Below the pieces are notes generated by a model. It saw only the letters and a list, made by a program, of their open reading frames with translations, had not been told where the DNA came from and did no database searches. From Zea mays (taxonomy: Eukaryota > Streptophyta > Magnoliopsida > Poales > Poaceae), in contig NC_050097.1 of NCBI RefSeq assembly GCF_902167145.1, positions 233,139,034 through 233,203,033 on the forward strand: DNA of 64,000 nt. Direction: 5' to 3'. The position numbers were made by a program, and so were the translations under genes. Shown piece after piece: positions 33,461-45,345 of this stretch (position 1 is its first letter; each line of letters starts with the position of its first letter).

Positions 33461-34520
33461 CTAACAATACCAACAACAAAGCATCTACCGGAGTCAGAAC
33501 GATGACTAATATGACCTTGACACCGAAGTATGCGCTAAAGAAGAAACCAACACGGTTTTGGCAGCAAAGCGTCCAACACGAAGGGATGGCACGACAACGG
33601 CGGCAAAGCAACTGCCATAGAAGAGCAACGACGAGTAAGCATCCGCCGTGGAGGAAAACCACACTGCTGATCGAAAGAATTAAGATGCTCAAGAGAAGGG
33701 TTGAATTGGGCTAAATAAAGTTCTCGTAAAATCCAATCCTATCACTGTGTTTATTTCACTTCTTGTGTCTAAGAGTGTTTTCTATCCTACACGCCAAAGT
33801 TTTGTAACCTAGTTTTTACCCTATACTAGTATGTCAATACTAATAAAAATATAAAGACACAAAAGTAACCGCACAAATGTAAAGGCTCAACGTAAAGAGC
33901 GGGTTAGAGATCAACGATGTCTTTACGAGGTACTGGAGAGTTGACAGTCTTCACTATTCCTTGTTGTAGCACATATGCAAGGGTATAGCCTCCCTTAATC
34001 TATGTAACGATCAAGCACACTCTGTGGATTGATTCTTGGTCACTTTGGTATGGTGACTTGATGAGTCACTCATAACTGTTTACACTTTAAATTAGGCCTC
34101 TTACAGTCATCACCTAGAGATCACCAAGCTTCCAACCACTACCAAACTATCTAGATGATGCCAATCACCAAGTACCAAACACAAACTCTCGCTTAAAAGG
34201 TGAAAGCTACAGGGGTTTGCATGTATGACAGGGAAACAGCAGGAAGCAGCGTCGGATTGATGTGTTTTTATCGAAGTAAGGCTAAGAGTACCGGGATTTC
34301 TTCCTTTACTTTTCATTTTGAATTGTTCAAACAACTACTAAAAGAACTCAAAGACTTTGAATTATGCAAAGATTATATATAAACGACAAAGAGGCCAGCA
34401 TGATGGAGTAACGACGGGACGGCAAACTAATAAACTGTACCTCTAGCACTGTAGTAGTCTAGTGCCATGTGCACTTTGAACATGAATAAATATAAGTAAG
34501 AAGCCAATAACTGCATCATA
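33461..34520. other. Intergenic DNA, nothing firmly recognised
   Basis: 33830-34110 has the look of an old LTR fragment ('ggttagagatcaacgatg', 'atgtaacgatcaagcac'), but no ends are visible. ORFs here are short and unrecognised. Confidence 0.3.
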
Positions 34521-34592
34521 GGTCCCATGGTCTAGCGGTTAGGACATTGGACTCTGAATCCAGTAACCCGAGTTCAAATCTCGGTGGGACCT
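34521..34592 (+). tRNA. tRNA-Gln (anticodon CUG)
   Basis: A complete cloverleaf is present. The acceptor stem GGTCCCA pairs with TGGGACC. The anticodon stem TTGGA/TCCAG holds the loop CTCTGAA with anticodon CTG. The T arm is CCGAG-TTCAAAT-CTCGG, and the D arm contains AGCGGTTAG. The discriminator base is T, as in plant tRNA-Gln. There is no intron, and internal A and B boxes are present. It decodes CAG. Confidence 0.96.
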
Positions 34593-34600
34593 TTTTTTTT
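34593..34600 (+). terminator. RNA polymerase III terminator
   Basis: A run of eight T residues directly after the tRNA discriminator base, as expected for a functional tRNA gene. Confidence 0.9.
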
Positions 34601-35025
34601 ATGCTATGCTACTCGTGTCTTTTTTTCCCTAGTCTCCCCTTTCATAACTCTTCTAATAATGGCATCAAACGGTTTTTATTTCCTTTCGTTTTCTTTTCAC
34701 GCAGAATATAATATCCACGTTAGGTTGCCGTGGCAAGATAAGGCTACATTTTTTTTTAGATATTGCAGTCTATGAGCCGAGATATATTTATTTTACAATA
34801 AAAATTAAAAACCCAACCGTACCATACGTAGTGTGATGATAAAAAAAAATTAGTTCTACATAAAAGTTATCTCAAGCCTACTCGCCTGAGGACGTCCTCC
34901 TCCTAAATAAGATGGAGTTATCTCTTTCTCTGTGCAAAACAACCCCAATCTTCTTTCGTCCCTGACGCTGCATGTGACGATGTTCAAAATTTTGATAGGA
35001 ACTTAAAGGTGGGTAGTAGCTTTGC
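34601..35025. other. Intergenic DNA, nothing recognised
   Basis: AT-rich sequence without coding or repeat signals that I can support. Confidence 0.3.
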
Positions 35026-35316
35026 TGATATAATCAAATGCGAGGAATTTGGTGGATTGAACTTTAAGAGATGGTCTATGAACTTGATTTGTGGCTCACC
35101 ACTATAGACCCATCTTGGGCTGTGAAGTCTTGTGAAGGTCCTCTAACTATTAAAAAGCATACAGATTTCGACATGGATAATGTGATAGCACTAGATTGCA
35201 TCTCGAGTTTGCAACCTAGTGCTATGATCATAAAGAGAGCAAAAGAGCTCATGGACGCTATCGAACATAAGTACGATGTCTCCAACGAGGGAAATTTGCT
35301 ATTTTGTCACTATTAG
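35026..35316 (+). pseudogene. gag: Ty1/copia gag relic
   Basis: The frame around GLNFKRWSMNL (about 35047), then LWLTTIDPSWAV, DNVIALDCI and ELMDAIEHKYDVSNEG, is the start of a Copia Gag of the DUF4219/UBN2 type. A frame change near 35090 separates FKRW from the WLTT segment. Flanks are not retrotransposon-like any more, so this is an old, isolated fragment. Confidence 0.6.
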
Positions 35317-35721
35317 TTGTAGACTTCTCTATTTTACCACCAGACCTACAAATCATAGACACAAATGATCCCACAAGTCATAGACAGAGGGTCACATAAT
35401 AGCAGAGAGCCCACGTTAGAAGGGCTAAAGTAGCAATTTTTTCCTCCAAAACGATAGACATGAGTTGTATGTCATTGAGCCTTATCATGACTGCAAGATG
35501 GCTGGCATCCGCTTTGCGATTAAACTCATGCATTCTAATATTTGTGAAAATAATGGCGTGTTCACTAAATATGAAAGAAACACGATGAAACTAGATATTG
35601 ACATGTGTACTTACTAATAATAAAAGTTAAAGCATTAGATTTGACTACATCAATAGAAGACTATACCCTAGGATGTTGCCAAGATGCCTTCTAAGTATCC
35701 TGATACTATCCAGGTGTCCTC
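35317..35721. other. Intergenic DNA left of the retrotransposon stack
   Basis: Probably further decayed Copia-derived sequence around 35450-35570; not firmly recognisable. Confidence 0.3.
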
Positions 35722-36915
35722 TGAAAGGGAAATGTGCCCTTATGCCATTTCTAGTTTGTTTTTGGTGATTAAAAGGTCAACACATTGCCTTGGACCAACT
35801 GAAAGGAAAATATGGTTAACCTTTTCCTACAATTAATTTTGGTGGTTGAACGTCCAACACAAACATATGGACTAACTAGTTTGCTCTAGAATTCATGTAT
35901 TACAGGTGCATAAGGTTCAACACAAACCAATAAATATTCAAGTTAGGGAGCCAATTCAAAAGGAACAAAAAGGACTTAAGTGTGCTGTGGTCTGGCGCAC
36001 CGGATTGTCCGGTGTGCCACCGGACAGTCTCCGGTGCACCAGGCCCGTACAGGGTTGAACCAGCCACTATCGGGAAAACGAAGGCGCACTCCGCTATAAT
36101 TCACTGGACTGTCTGGTGTGCCACCGGACTGTCCGGTGAGCCAGCGGAGCAACGACTACCTCCGCGCAACGGTGGACTCTGACAAGCGTGAAAAGTGCAG
36201 CACAGTGCGCAGCATAAGTCAGAGGGGCACCGGACTGTCCGGTGCACCACCAGACTGTCCGGTGCCACAAGCAGACAAAGGCGCCAACGGTCAACTGCTC
36301 CAAAACCCTAACGGTTGGGTGACGTGGCAGCGCACCGGACAGTGCACAGTATCTGTCCGGTGGTGCACTGGACTGTCCGGTGCGCCCATCACCAGCAGCC
36401 TCCCCAACGGCTACCTTGGTGGTTGGGGGCTATAAATACCCCCAACCACCACAACTTCAAGCATCCAAGATTTCTGAGTATCACATTCAATACAAGAGCT
36501 CTAGCATTCACTCCTAGACACAATTTAAAAGATCAAAGACTCTCCAAGTCCCAAATTCATCTCAAACACTTAGTGACTTGCGAGAGAGAGATTTTGTGTT
36601 CTTTTGAGCTCTTGCTTCTTGGATTGCCTTTCTTGTTTCTCATTCTTGTTCTCAAGTGACTTGTAATCAAAGCAAGAGACACCTAAGAGTGTGGTTGTCC
36701 TTGCGGGGTCTTAGTGACCCGATTGATTAAGGGAAAGGCTCACTCGGTCTATGTGAACGTTTGAGAGAGGGAAAGGGTTGAAATAGCCCGGTCTTTGTGA
36801 CCTCCTCAATGAAGACTAGGTTCTTTGGAACCGAACCTCGGTAAAACAAATCACCGTGTTCATCCGCTTGTTTCTCATTTGATTTGTTTTCACCCTCTCT
36901 CCCGGACTTGATTTT
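35722..36915 (+). mobile_element. Sirevirus LTR (Ji/Opie type), 3' end cut by a gypsy insertion
   Basis: It starts TGAAAGGGAAATGTGCCC, identical to the start of the intact Sirevirus LTR at 38887 (minus strand). It carries a cluster of CACCGGACTGTCCGGTG-type palindromes at about 35995-36390 and a TATA box (TATAAATA, 36431-36438). The expected end GGTGCTCTCA is missing because the Huck-like LTR begins at 36916. The palindromes are more degenerate than in the young element, so this copy is older. Confidence 0.85.
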
Positions 36916-37426
36916 TGTCGGGTACCGTAATTAGGGGTACCCCCAACACTCCTAAACACGGCTGGTAACCACCATCAGCACAAGCTACAGAGACTGATGG
37001 GCGCGATTCAGGTCAAGGCTTCGTCTACTCAAGGGACGCGATCTCGCCTCGCCCGAGCCTAGCCTCGGGCGGGAACAGTAGTCCCAGGCGAATTCACGCC
37101 TCGCCCGAGGGCCTCCTCAAGCAACGGGCGCACCCTCTACTCGCCCGAAGCCCAGCTCGGGCAGGCTTTGTTGTGAAGCAACCTTGGCCAAATCACCTCA
37201 CCAACCGACCGTATCGTAGGCGCATTCAATGCGAGGATCGCCTGACGCCTTATCCTGACACACGTGCCTCAGTCGGCAAGGTCGAAGTGACCGAAGTCAC
37301 TTCGCCCTTCCACTGACCGACCTGACAGGAAAACAGCGCCACTCGCCCCGCTCCGACTGCTGTGCCACCCGCTAGAGTGAGGCTGGCAACAACCAAGTTC
37401 AGCCTCAGGCGCAACAGGAAGCTCTG

Positions 37427-37642
37427 CCTCGCCCGACCCCAGGGCTCGGCCTCAACCTCAGCCTCGGAAGGAGGACTCCGCCTCGCCCGACCCCAGGGCT
37501 CGGCCTCAACCTCGGCCTCGGAAGGAGGACTCCGCCTCGCCCGACCCCAGGGCTCAGCCTCAACCTCGGCCTCGAAAGGTGGTCTCCGCCTCGCCCGACC
37601 CCAGGGCTCGGCCTCAACCTCGACCTCGGAGGAATCGCGTCC
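37427..37642 (+). repeat. 54-bp minisatellite, four copies, in the Huck-like LTR
   Basis: 'cctcgcccgaccccagggct' starts at 37427, 37481, 37535 and 37589, with few differences between units. 54 is a multiple of 3, so the repeat appears as an 18-residue peptide repeat in translation. This is not a gene. Confidence 0.85.
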
Positions 37643-37655
37643 TCACCCGGCCCCG

Positions 37656-38887
37656 TGAGAGCACCTAGAGGGGGGGGGGGGTGAATAGGTGATCCTGTAA
37701 AAGATCAAAACTTAAGCCACAAAAACTTGTTAAGGGTTAGCACAAGTATGGCCAAGTGGCTAGAGAGAACTCAAAACACGATAACCACAAGAAAGCAATC
37801 ACAGAGTTGACACGGTGGTTATCCCGTGGTTCGGCCAAGTACAAAACTTGCCTACTCCACGTTGTGGCGTCCCAACGGACGAGAGTTGCACTCAACTCCT
37901 CTCAAGTGATCCAATGATCAACTTGAATACCACGGTGTTTTTCTTTCCTTTGATCTTTTCCCGTTTGCGAGGAATCTCCACAACTTGGAGTCTCTCGCCC
38001 TTACAATTGAGTTCACAAAGAAATACGGAGTAAGGTGGGAATGAGCAACGCACACAAGACTCGAAAATCAGAGCAACAACACGCACACAAGTCGCAACAA
38101 GAGCTCGCAACGCAACACAAAGAGTTCACAACTCCACAAGAGCTCTATATGCTATCACAATGAAACGAATGCGTGAGATTGATGTCTTGGTGCTTAGAAG
38201 AGTTGTAGGAATGCTTGGTGTATTCCTCCATGCGCCAAGGGGTCCCTTTTATAGCCCCAAGGCAGCTAGGAGCCGTTGAGAACACATCTGGAAGGCTATC
38301 CTTGCCTTCTGTCGTCGGGCGCACCGGACAGTCCGGTGCACACCGGACACTGTCCGGTGCCTGATTTGTTTCCTTAAACAGCGCATCCGACCGTTGCTGT
38401 CAGAGTCAGATCTGCGCACCGTTGGCGCACCGGACATGTCCGGTGCACACCGGACAGTCCGGTGCTTCCTTCCGACCGTTGGCTCGGCCACGTGTCGCGC
38501 GCCGATCGCGCGGCCGACCGTTGGCCCGGCCGACCGTTGGCTCACCGGACAGTCCGGTGCACACCGGACAGTCCGGTGAATTTTAGCCGAAGTCGCCGGA
38601 GAAAAACCCGAGAGTGGCCTCTTCGGCCAAGGCAGCCTGGTGCACCGGACACTGTCCGGTGCACCACCGGACACTGTCCGGTGCACCACCGGACAGTCCG
38701 GTGCCCCAGACCGAAACAGCCCCTTGGCTGCACACAGCCAAGTCTTCTCTTCTTCTTCTTCTTTCTGTTTCTTTGTTGAAGATTTGCACTTTGTTCATCC
38801 ATGGGCGTTGATTCACATTTAAACACTTGTGTTGACACTCAATCACCAAAATACTTAGAAATGGCCCAAGGGCACATTTCCCTTTCA
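37656..38887 (-). repeat. 3' LTR of the intact Sirevirus
   Basis: The sense strand runs TGAAAGGGAAATG to GGTGCTCTCA. It contains nine CACCGGAC..GTCCGGTG palindromes (about 38325-38703) and a TATAAAA box at 38247-38253 on the minus strand. The palindromes are a known Sirevirus LTR trait. Confidence 0.95.
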
Positions 38888-39684
38888 ATCTCCCCCTTTT
38901 TGGTGATTTATGCCAACACAACATAAAGCAACTAGAACAAGTGCAAAATCACTTCAAATAAAAACTCAAATTGGTTTTGATTCAATTTTGGCATATATGG
39001 ATCATCTTTTGCCACCACTTGGTTTGTTTTTGCAAATCAAACTCAAATCTCTATCTCTAAGTCAAACACACATGTTGAAGCATAACGAGAGTCATTCCAA
39101 AAGAGATTGATCAAAGATTTCAAAAACTCCCCCTATTTCCCATAATCAACACTTCTCCCCACAAGAAGCCAACTTTTGACAATAGAGACAATAAGAGACA
39201 ATAAAAGCTTTTGACAAAACAAAAACTCTATTCTACTATTTTCAAAATCTCTCAAGTGGTAGCTGATCCATTTATCACTTTGGCCTTTATTTTCTCCCCC
39301 TTTGGCATCAAGCACCAAAACGGGATTAATCTTGGCCTTTTAACCCCATTGCCTCACCAAAGTCTTCAATTAAGAGCAAATGGCAATAAGATTTCATGAG
39401 ATGAACTTGGAATTAGTTACCCTCTCATCGGAGTGCAGTGGAAGTCTTTCATGGTCCAAGTCCACCTTTTCCCTTTCAATCCTCCTTCGAGACTAAATTA
39501 CAAAACTCAAGCACATGGTTAGTCTCAAAGGGTCAAGTTGTAACACATCTCCCCCTAAACATGTGCATCACTTTGCAACGGACTTGTGAGGTCCAGGGAG
39601 TGTTTGTACAACTTGAGCACCATAATAAGCAACATAATGCAAAAAGGAACATGATCAAAGGCATAAACACATGTATGCTACAAT
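38888..39684 (-). promoter_or_regulatory. Sirevirus 3' non-coding region with multiple polypurine tracts
   Basis: Between the pol stop and the 3' LTR, GGGGGAG-type purine tracts (read as CTCCCCC on the plus strand) occur near 38890, 39126, 39293 and 39547, with a shorter one near 39153. The one touching the LTR is the functional PPT. Multiple PPT-like motifs are a described Sirevirus trait. No envelope-like ORF is present here. Confidence 0.75.
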
Positions 39685-42600
39685 TCAATCCAAGTTCCGC
39701 GAATCTAAGACATTTAGCTCACTACGCAGCCTGCAAAAGGTCTTCTCATCTAGAGGCTTGGTAAAGATATCGGCTAGCTGGTTCTCGGTGCTAACATGAA
39801 ACACTTCGATATCTCCCTTTTGCTGGTGGTCTCTCAAAAAGTGATGCCGGATGTCTATGTGCTTTGTGCGGCTGTGTTCAACAGGATTTTCCGCCATGCG
39901 GATAGCACTCTCATTGTCACATAGGAGTGGGACTTTGCTCAGATTGTAGCCAAAGTCCCGGAGGGTTTGCCTCATCCAAAGTAGTTGCGCGCAACACTGA
40001 CCTGCGGCAACGTACTCGGCCTCAGCGGTGGATAGGGCAACGGATGTTTGTTTCTTAGAGTTCCATGACACCAGGGACCTTCCTAAGAATTGGCACGTCC
40101 CCGATGTACTCTTCCTATCGACCTTACATCCAGCATAGTCGGAGTCTGAGTATCCAACTAAGTCAAAGGTAGACCCCTTTGGATACCAGAGCCCGAAGCA
40201 AGGCGTAGCAACCAAATATCTAAGTATTCGCTTCACCGCCACTAAGTGACACTCCTTAGGATCGGATTGAAATCTAGCACACATGCATACGCTAAGCATA
40301 ATATCCGGTCTACTAGCACATAAGTAAAGCAAAGAACCTATCATTGACCGGTATGCTTTTTGATCAACGGACTTACCTCCTTTGTTGAGGTCGGTGTGTC
40401 CGTCGGTCCCCATCGGAGTCTTTGCGGGCTTGGCGTCCTTCATCCCAAACCGCTTTAGCAGATCTTGCGTGTACTTCGTTTGGGAGATGAAGGTGCCGTC
40501 CTTGAGTTGCTTCACTTGGAACCCAAGGAAGTAGTTCAACTCGCCCATCATCGACATTTCGAATTTCTGCGTCATCACCCTGCTAAACTCTTCACAAGAC
40601 TTTTGGTTAGTAGAACCAAATATTATGTCATCGACATAAATTTGGCACACAAACAAATCACCATCACATGTCTTTGTAAAAAGAGTTGGATCGGCCTTCC
40701 CAACCTTGAAAGCATTAGCAAGTAAAAAGTCTCTAAGGCATTCATACCATGCTCTTGGGGCTTGCTTAAGTCCATAGAGCGCCTTAGAGAGCTTACACAC
40801 ATGGTCGGGGTACCGTTCATCCTCGAAGCCAGGGGGTTGCTCCACGTACACCTCCTCCTTGATTGGCCCGTTGAGGAAAGCGCTCTTCACATCCATTTGG
40901 TACAACCTGAAAGAATGGTGAGCGGCATATGCTAGCAAGATTCGAATTGACTCTAGCCTAGCCACAGGAGCAAAGGTCTCCTCGAAATCCAAACCTGCGA
41001 CTTGGGCATAACCTTTTGCCACAAGTCGAGCCTTGTTCCTCGTCACCACCCCGTGCTCGTCCTGTTTGTTGCGGAACACCCACTTGGTTCCCACAACATT
41101 TTGCTTCGGACGAGGCACCAGTGTCCAAACTTCATTGCGTTTGAAGTTGTTTAACTCCTCTTGCATGGCCAACACCCAGTCCGGATCTAGCAAGGCCTCT
41201 TCTACCCTGAAAGGCTCAATAGAAGAGACAAAGGAGTAATGCTCACAAAAATTAACTAATCGAGATCGAGTAGTTACTCCCTTGCTAATGTCACCCAGAA
41301 TTTGGTCGACGGGATGATCCCTTTGGATCATCGCTCGAACTTGGGTTGGAGGTGCCGGTTGCGCTTCTTCCTCCATCACGTTATCATCTTGTGCTCCCCC
41401 TTGATCACACGCCTCCTTTTGATGAACCTGTTCATCGTCTTGAGTCGGGGGATGCACCATAATTGAGGAAGAGGGTTGATCTTGCTCATCTCGTTCCTGT
41501 GGCCGCACTTCTCCAATCGCCATGGTTCGTATAGCGGCTGTCGGAACATCTTCTTCATCTACATCATCACAATCAACCACTTGCTCTCTTGGAGAGCCAT
41601 TAGTCTCATCAAATACAACGTCGCTAGAGACTTCAACCAAACCTGATGATTTGTTGAAGACTCTATACGCCTTTGTATTTGAGTCATAACCTAATAAAAA
41701 CCCTTCTACAGCTTTGGGAGCAAACTTAGAATTTCTACCCTTCTTCACTAGAATGTAGCATTTACTCCCAAATACACGAAAGTACGATACATTGGGTTTG
41801 TTACCGGTTAGTAGCTCATACGACGTCTTCTTGAGGAGGCGATGAAGGTAGACCCTGTTGATGGCGTGGCAAGCAGTGTTAACAGCTTCCGTCCAAAAGC
41901 ACTCGGGGGTCTTGAACTCTCCTAGCATCGTCCTCGCCATATCGATGAGCGTCCTGTTCTTCCTCTCTACCACACCATTTTGCTGTGGTGTGTAGGGAGC
42001 GGAGAACTCGTGCTTGATCCCTTCCTCTTCAAGGAACTCCTCCACTTGAAGGTTCTTGAACTCGGATCCGTTGTCGCTCCTTATCTTCTTCACTTTGAGC
42101 TCAAACTCATTTTGAGCTCTCCTGAGGAAGCGCTTGAGGGTCCCTTGGGTTTCAGACTTATCCTGCAAAAAGAACACCCAAGTGAAGCGGGAAAAGTCAT
42201 CAACAATAACTAGACCATACTTACTCCCTCCTATGCTTAGATAGGCGACGGGTCCGAAGAGGTCCATATGCAGCAGCTCCAGGGGTCTTGAAGTGGTCAT
42301 CACGTTCTTGCCGTGATGCGCTCCTCCCACTTGTTTACCTGCTTGACAAGCTGCACAAGGTCTATCTTTTTCGAAATGCACGTTAGTCAAACCTATCACG
42401 TGTTCTCCCTTTAGAAGCTTTTGAAGGTTCTTCATCCCCACATGTGCTAAGCGGCGATGCCACAGCCAGCCCATGCTAGTCTTAGCTATTAAGCATGCAT
42501 CTAGACCGGCCTCTTCTTTTGCAAAATCAACTAAATAAAGTTTGCCGTCTAATACACCCTTAAAAGCTAGTGAACCATCACTTCTTCTAAAGACAGACAC

Positions 42601-42936
42601 ATCTATATTTGTAAATAGACAGTTATACCCCATATGACATAATTGACTAACAGATAGTAAATTATATCCAAGACTCTCTACTAAAAATACATTAGAGATA
42701 GAATGCTCATTAGAAATTGCAATTTTACCTAACCCTTTTACCTTGCCTTGATTCCCATCACCGAATATAATTGAATCCTGGGAATCCTTATTCTTGACGT
42801 AGGAAGTGAACATCTTCTTCTCCCCCGTCATATGGTTTGTGCATCCGCTGTCGATAATCCAGCTTGATCCCCCGGATGCATAAACCTGCAAGGCAAATTT
42901 AGGCTTGGGACTTAGGTACCCAACTCTTGTTGGGTC
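39685..42936 (-). CDS. pol: Sirevirus Pol: protease, integrase, reverse transcriptase, RNase H
   Basis: The frame is open from a TAG at about 42937-42939 down to the stop at 39685. It overlaps the end of gag by about 40 nt in the +1 frame. No ATG opens it; counting from a TTG at 42891 gives 1068 residues. Visible are the protease site IDSG (about 13-16), integrase HHCC (about 145-182), the integrase DD35E triad (D210, D273, E309), the [12 protein letters not shown] region, RT with YVDD (752-755), and RNase H with SDSDYAG, AEAEYVA and the end box LADIFTKPL. All catalytic motifs are intact. It is probably made by frameshifting from gag or internal initiation, then cleaved. Orientation and order (PR-INT-RT-RH) define Ty1/copia. 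Confidence 0.95.
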   Translation of the reverse strand, partial: DPTRVGYLSPKPKFALQVYASGGSSWIIDSGCTNHMTGEKKMFTSYVKNKDSQDSIIFGDGNQGKVKGLGKIAISNEHSISNVFLVESLGYNLLSVSQLCHMGYNCLFTNIDVSVFRRSDGSLAFKGVLDGKLYLVDFAKEEAGLDACLIAKTSMGWLWHRRLAHVGMKNLQKLLKGEHVIGLTNVHFEKDRPCAACQAGKQVGGAHHGKNVMTTSRPLELLHMDLFGPVAYLSIGGSKYGLVIVDDFSRFTWVFFLQDKSETQGTLKRFLRRAQNEFELKVKKIRSDNGSEFKNLQVEEFLEEEGIKHEFSAPYTPQQNGVVERKNRTLIDMARTMLGEFKTPECFWTEAVNTACHAINRVYLHRLLKKTSYELLTGNKPNVSYFRVFGSKCYILVKKGRNSKFAPKAVEGFLLGYDSNTKAYRVFNKSSGLVEVSSDVVFDETNGSPREQVVDCDDVDEEDVPTAAIRTMAIGEVRPQERDEQDQPSSSIMVHPPTQDDEQVHQKEACDQGGAQDDNVMEEEAQPAPPTQVRAMIQRDHPVDQILGDISKGVTTRSRLVNFCEHYSFVSSIEPFRVEEALLDPDWVLAMQEELNNFKRNEVWTLVPRPKQNVVGTKWVFRNKQDEHGVVTRNKARLVAKGYAQVAGLDFEETFAPVARLESIRILLAYAAHHSFRLYQMDVKSAFLNGPIKEEVYVEQPPGFEDERYPDHVCKLSKALYGLKQAPRAWYECLRDFLLANAFKVGKADPTLFTKTCDGDLFVCQIYVDDIIFGSTNQKSCEEFSRVMTQKFEMSMMGELNYFLGFQVKQLKDGTFISQTKYTQDLLKRFGMKDAKPAKTPMGTDGHTDLNKGGKSVDQKAYRSMIGSLLYLCASRPDIMLSVCMCARFQSDPKECHLVAVKRILRYLVATPCFGLWYPKGSTFDLVGYSDSDYAGCKVDRKSTSGTCQFLGRSLVSWNSKKQTSVALSTAEAEYVAAGQCCAQLLWMRQTLRDFGYNLSKVPLLCDNESAIRMAENPVEHSRTKHIDIRHHFLRDHQQKGDIEVFHVSTENQLADIFTKPLDEKTFCRLRSELNVLDSRNLD

Positions 42937-45295
42937 CTACAAGGTTAGTACAAATTTCCTTAGGGACCCAAATGCAAGTTTTGTCTCCCTTGCATTTTGC
43001 CCCTAGCTTCCTAGCAACAATTTTCTTATCCTTTCTACAAATTGCAAAGGAAGCATTCAAAGCACAATAAATTGTAGAAGGTTCATTCACTACTTTCCTA
43101 GGAGCATGAATAACATTCTTTCTAGGCACATGATGAATAGCATTTCTCCTAGACATATTTCTACCATGCATAACATGAGAACTAGAAGCAGTCATGGCAT
43201 AAGAGTCATAAGCATGTGAATCAAACACATCATGACCTCTAAAAGCATTTCTAGAATATCTCCTATCATAGTACATAAAAGCATGGTTCTTTTGCACATT
43301 ACTAGCCATAGGGGCCTTCCCTTTCTCCTTGGCGGGAGTGGGAGCCTTATGGCTTGTTAAGTTCTTAGCTTCTCTCTTGAAGCCAAGTCCATCCTTAATT
43401 GAGGGGTGTCTACCAATTGTGTAGGCATCCCTTGCAAATTTTAGCTTATCAAAATCATTCTTGCTAGTCTTAAGTTGAGCATTAAGACTAGCCAGTTCAT
43501 CATTAAGCTTGGAAATTGAAACTAGGTGTTCACTACAAGCATCAATGTCAAAATCTTTACACCTAGTGCAAATTGTAATATTTTCAACACAAGAGTTGGA
43601 TTTATGTGCTTCTACTAGTTTAGCATTTAAGTCATCATTAATGCTCTTTAATTTAGAAATTGAATCATGGCATGTTGACACTTCACAAGCAAGCATTTCA
43701 TTTCTCTTAATTTCTAATGCAAGGGATTTTTGAGCCTCTACAAACTTATCATGTTCTTCATACAACAAATCCTCTTGCTTTTCTAAAAGTATATTCTTTT
43801 CATTCAAGGCATCAATTAATTCATTAATTTTGTCTATCTTAGATCTATCTAAGCCTTTGAACAAACATGAATAATCTACTTCATCCTCATCACTAGATTC
43901 TTCATCACTAGAAGAATCATAAGTATTAGCATTACGAGTGATTACCTTCTTTTCCCTTGCCATGAGGCAAGTGTGATGTTCGTTGGGGAAGAGGGCCGAT
44001 TTGTTGAAGGCAGTGGCGGCGAGTCCCTCATTGTCGGAGTCGGAGGAGGAGCAATCCGAATCCCACTCCTTGCCGATATGCGCCTCGCCCTTGGCCTTCT
44101 TGTAATTCTTCTTCTTCTCCCTTTTGTTCCCCTTTTCCTGGTCACTTTCATTATCAGGACAGTTAGCAATAAAATGACCAAGCTTACCGCATTTGAAGCA
44201 TGATCGCTTCCCCTTGGTCTTAGTCTTGCTCGGCTGTCCATTGCGACCCTTTAGCACCGTCTTGAATCTTTTGATGATAAGAGCCATCTCTTCATCATTG
44301 AGCCCGGCCGCCTCAACTTGCGCCACCTTGCTAGGTAGCGACTCCTTGCTCCTGGTTGCCTTTAGAGCAATGGGTTGAGACTCGTGGAGTGGACCGTTCA
44401 ACGCGTCGTCGACGTATCTTGCCTCCTTGATCATCATCCGCCCGCTCACGAATTTTCCAAGTACTTCTTCGGGCGTCATCATCGTGTACCTGGGATTCTC
44501 ACGAATATTGTTCACGAGATGAGGATCAAGAACGGTAAATGACCTGAGCATTAGACGGACGACGTCGTGGTCCGTCCATCGCGTGCTTCCGTAGCTCCTT
44601 ATTTTGTTGATAAGGGTCTTGAGCCGGTTGTATGTCTGAGTTGGCTCCTCACCCCTTATCATTGCGAACCGTCCAAGCTCGCCCTCCACCAACTCCATTT
44701 TGGTGAGCAAGGTAGCGTCATTTCCCTCATGAGAGATCTTGAGGGTATCCCAGATTTGCTTGGCGTTATCCAAGCCACTCACTTTATTATATTCATCCCT
44801 GCACAATGAGGCTAGAAGAACAGTAGTAGCTTGTGCATTCTTATGGATTTGCTCATTAATGAATATAGGACTATCCGAACTATTAAAGTGCATTCCACTA
44901 TCTACAATCTCCCATATGCTAGGATGGAGAGAGAATAGGTGACTACGCATTTTGTGGCTCCAAAATCCGTAGTCCTCCCCATCAAAGTGTGGGGGCTTGC
45001 CGAGTGGAATGGAAAGCAAATGTGAATTTGAACTTTGCGGAATACGAGAGTAGTCAAAAGAAAAGTTAGAATTAACCGGTTTCCTTTGTTTGTCGTGGTC
45101 GTCGTCCTTTTGGGAAGAAGAGGACTCATCGCTGTCGTAGTAGACGATCTCCTTGATGCGTCTTGTCTTCTTCTTCTTCCCATCTCTTCGCTTGTGGCCC
45201 GAGCCCGAGTCATTGGACTTGTCATCCCTTGGCTCGTTGACGAAGGACTCCTTCTCCTTGTCGTTGATCACAATTCCCTTCCCCTTAGGATCCAT
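42899..45295 (-). CDS. gag: Sirevirus Gag (798 residues) with CCHC zinc knuckle
   Basis: The ATG at 45295 lies about 40 nt inside the PBS. The N-terminus is Lys/Asp/Ser-rich. The capsid-like UBN2 region starts near residue 100 ([16 protein letters not shown]). The zinc knuckle [14 protein letters not shown] is at 366-379. An acidic linker follows, then a coiled-coil-prone stretch at about 490-660, which makes this Gag long, as in Sireviruses. It packages element RNA into particles. No internal stops. The stop at 42899-42901 lies out of frame with pol. Confidence 0.95.
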   Translation of the reverse strand: MDPKGKGIVINDKEKESFVNEPRDDKSNDSGSGHKRRDGKKKKTRRIKEIVYYDSDESSSSQKDDDHDKQRKPVNSNFSFDYSRIPQSSNSHLLSIPLGKPPHFDGEDYGFWSHKMRSHLFSLHPSIWEIVDSGMHFNSSDSPIFINEQIHKNAQATTVLLASLCRDEYNKVSGLDNAKQIWDTLKISHEGNDATLLTKMELVEGELGRFAMIRGEEPTQTYNRLKTLINKIRSYGSTRWTDHDVVRLMLRSFTVLDPHLVNNIRENPRYTMMTPEEVLGKFVSGRMMIKEARYVDDALNGPLHESQPIALKATRSKESLPSKVAQVEAAGLNDEEMALIIKRFKTVLKGRNGQPSKTKTKGKRSCFKCGKLGHFIANCPDNESDQEKGNKREKKKNYKKAKGEAHIGKEWDSDCSSSDSDNEGLAATAFNKSALFPNEHHTCLMAREKKVITRNANTYDSSSDEESSDEDEVDYSCLFKGLDRSKIDKINELIDALNEKNILLEKQEDLLYEEHDKFVEAQKSLALEIKRNEMLACEVSTCHDSISKLKSINDDLNAKLVEAHKSNSCVENITICTRCKDFDIDACSEHLVSISKLNDELASLNAQLKTSKNDFDKLKFARDAYTIGRHPSIKDGLGFKREAKNLTSHKAPTPAKEKGKAPMASNVQKNHAFMYYDRRYSRNAFRGHDVFDSHAYDSYAMTASSSHVMHGRNMSRRNAIHHVPRKNVIHAPRKVVNEPSTIYCALNASFAICRKDKKIVARKLGAKCKGDKTCIWVPKEICTNLVGPNKSWVPKSQA

Positions 45296-45345
45296 CTCTT
45301 CGGGCGGTTAGTCCCTTTCTTGAAGAGAACGGCTCCGATACCAAT

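Noticed and set aside
37362..37658. A repetitive protein with 18-residue repeats
   Set aside because: The 54-bp minisatellite in the Huck-like LTR is a multiple of three and stays open. The location is LTR, not coding.
38321..38705. Regularly spaced palindromes resembling a CRISPR array
   Set aside because: Spacers are not unique or of even length, there are no cas genes, and this is a plant retrotransposon LTR.
38249..38840. Overlapping reading frames on both strands with repeated HRTVRCAP/TGQSGAP-like peptides (also at 36000-36430 and 45937-46530)
   Set aside because: They come from the CACCGGAC..GTCCGGTG palindromes of Sirevirus LTRs, which read open in many frames. The same peptides appear on both strands and in both LTRs.
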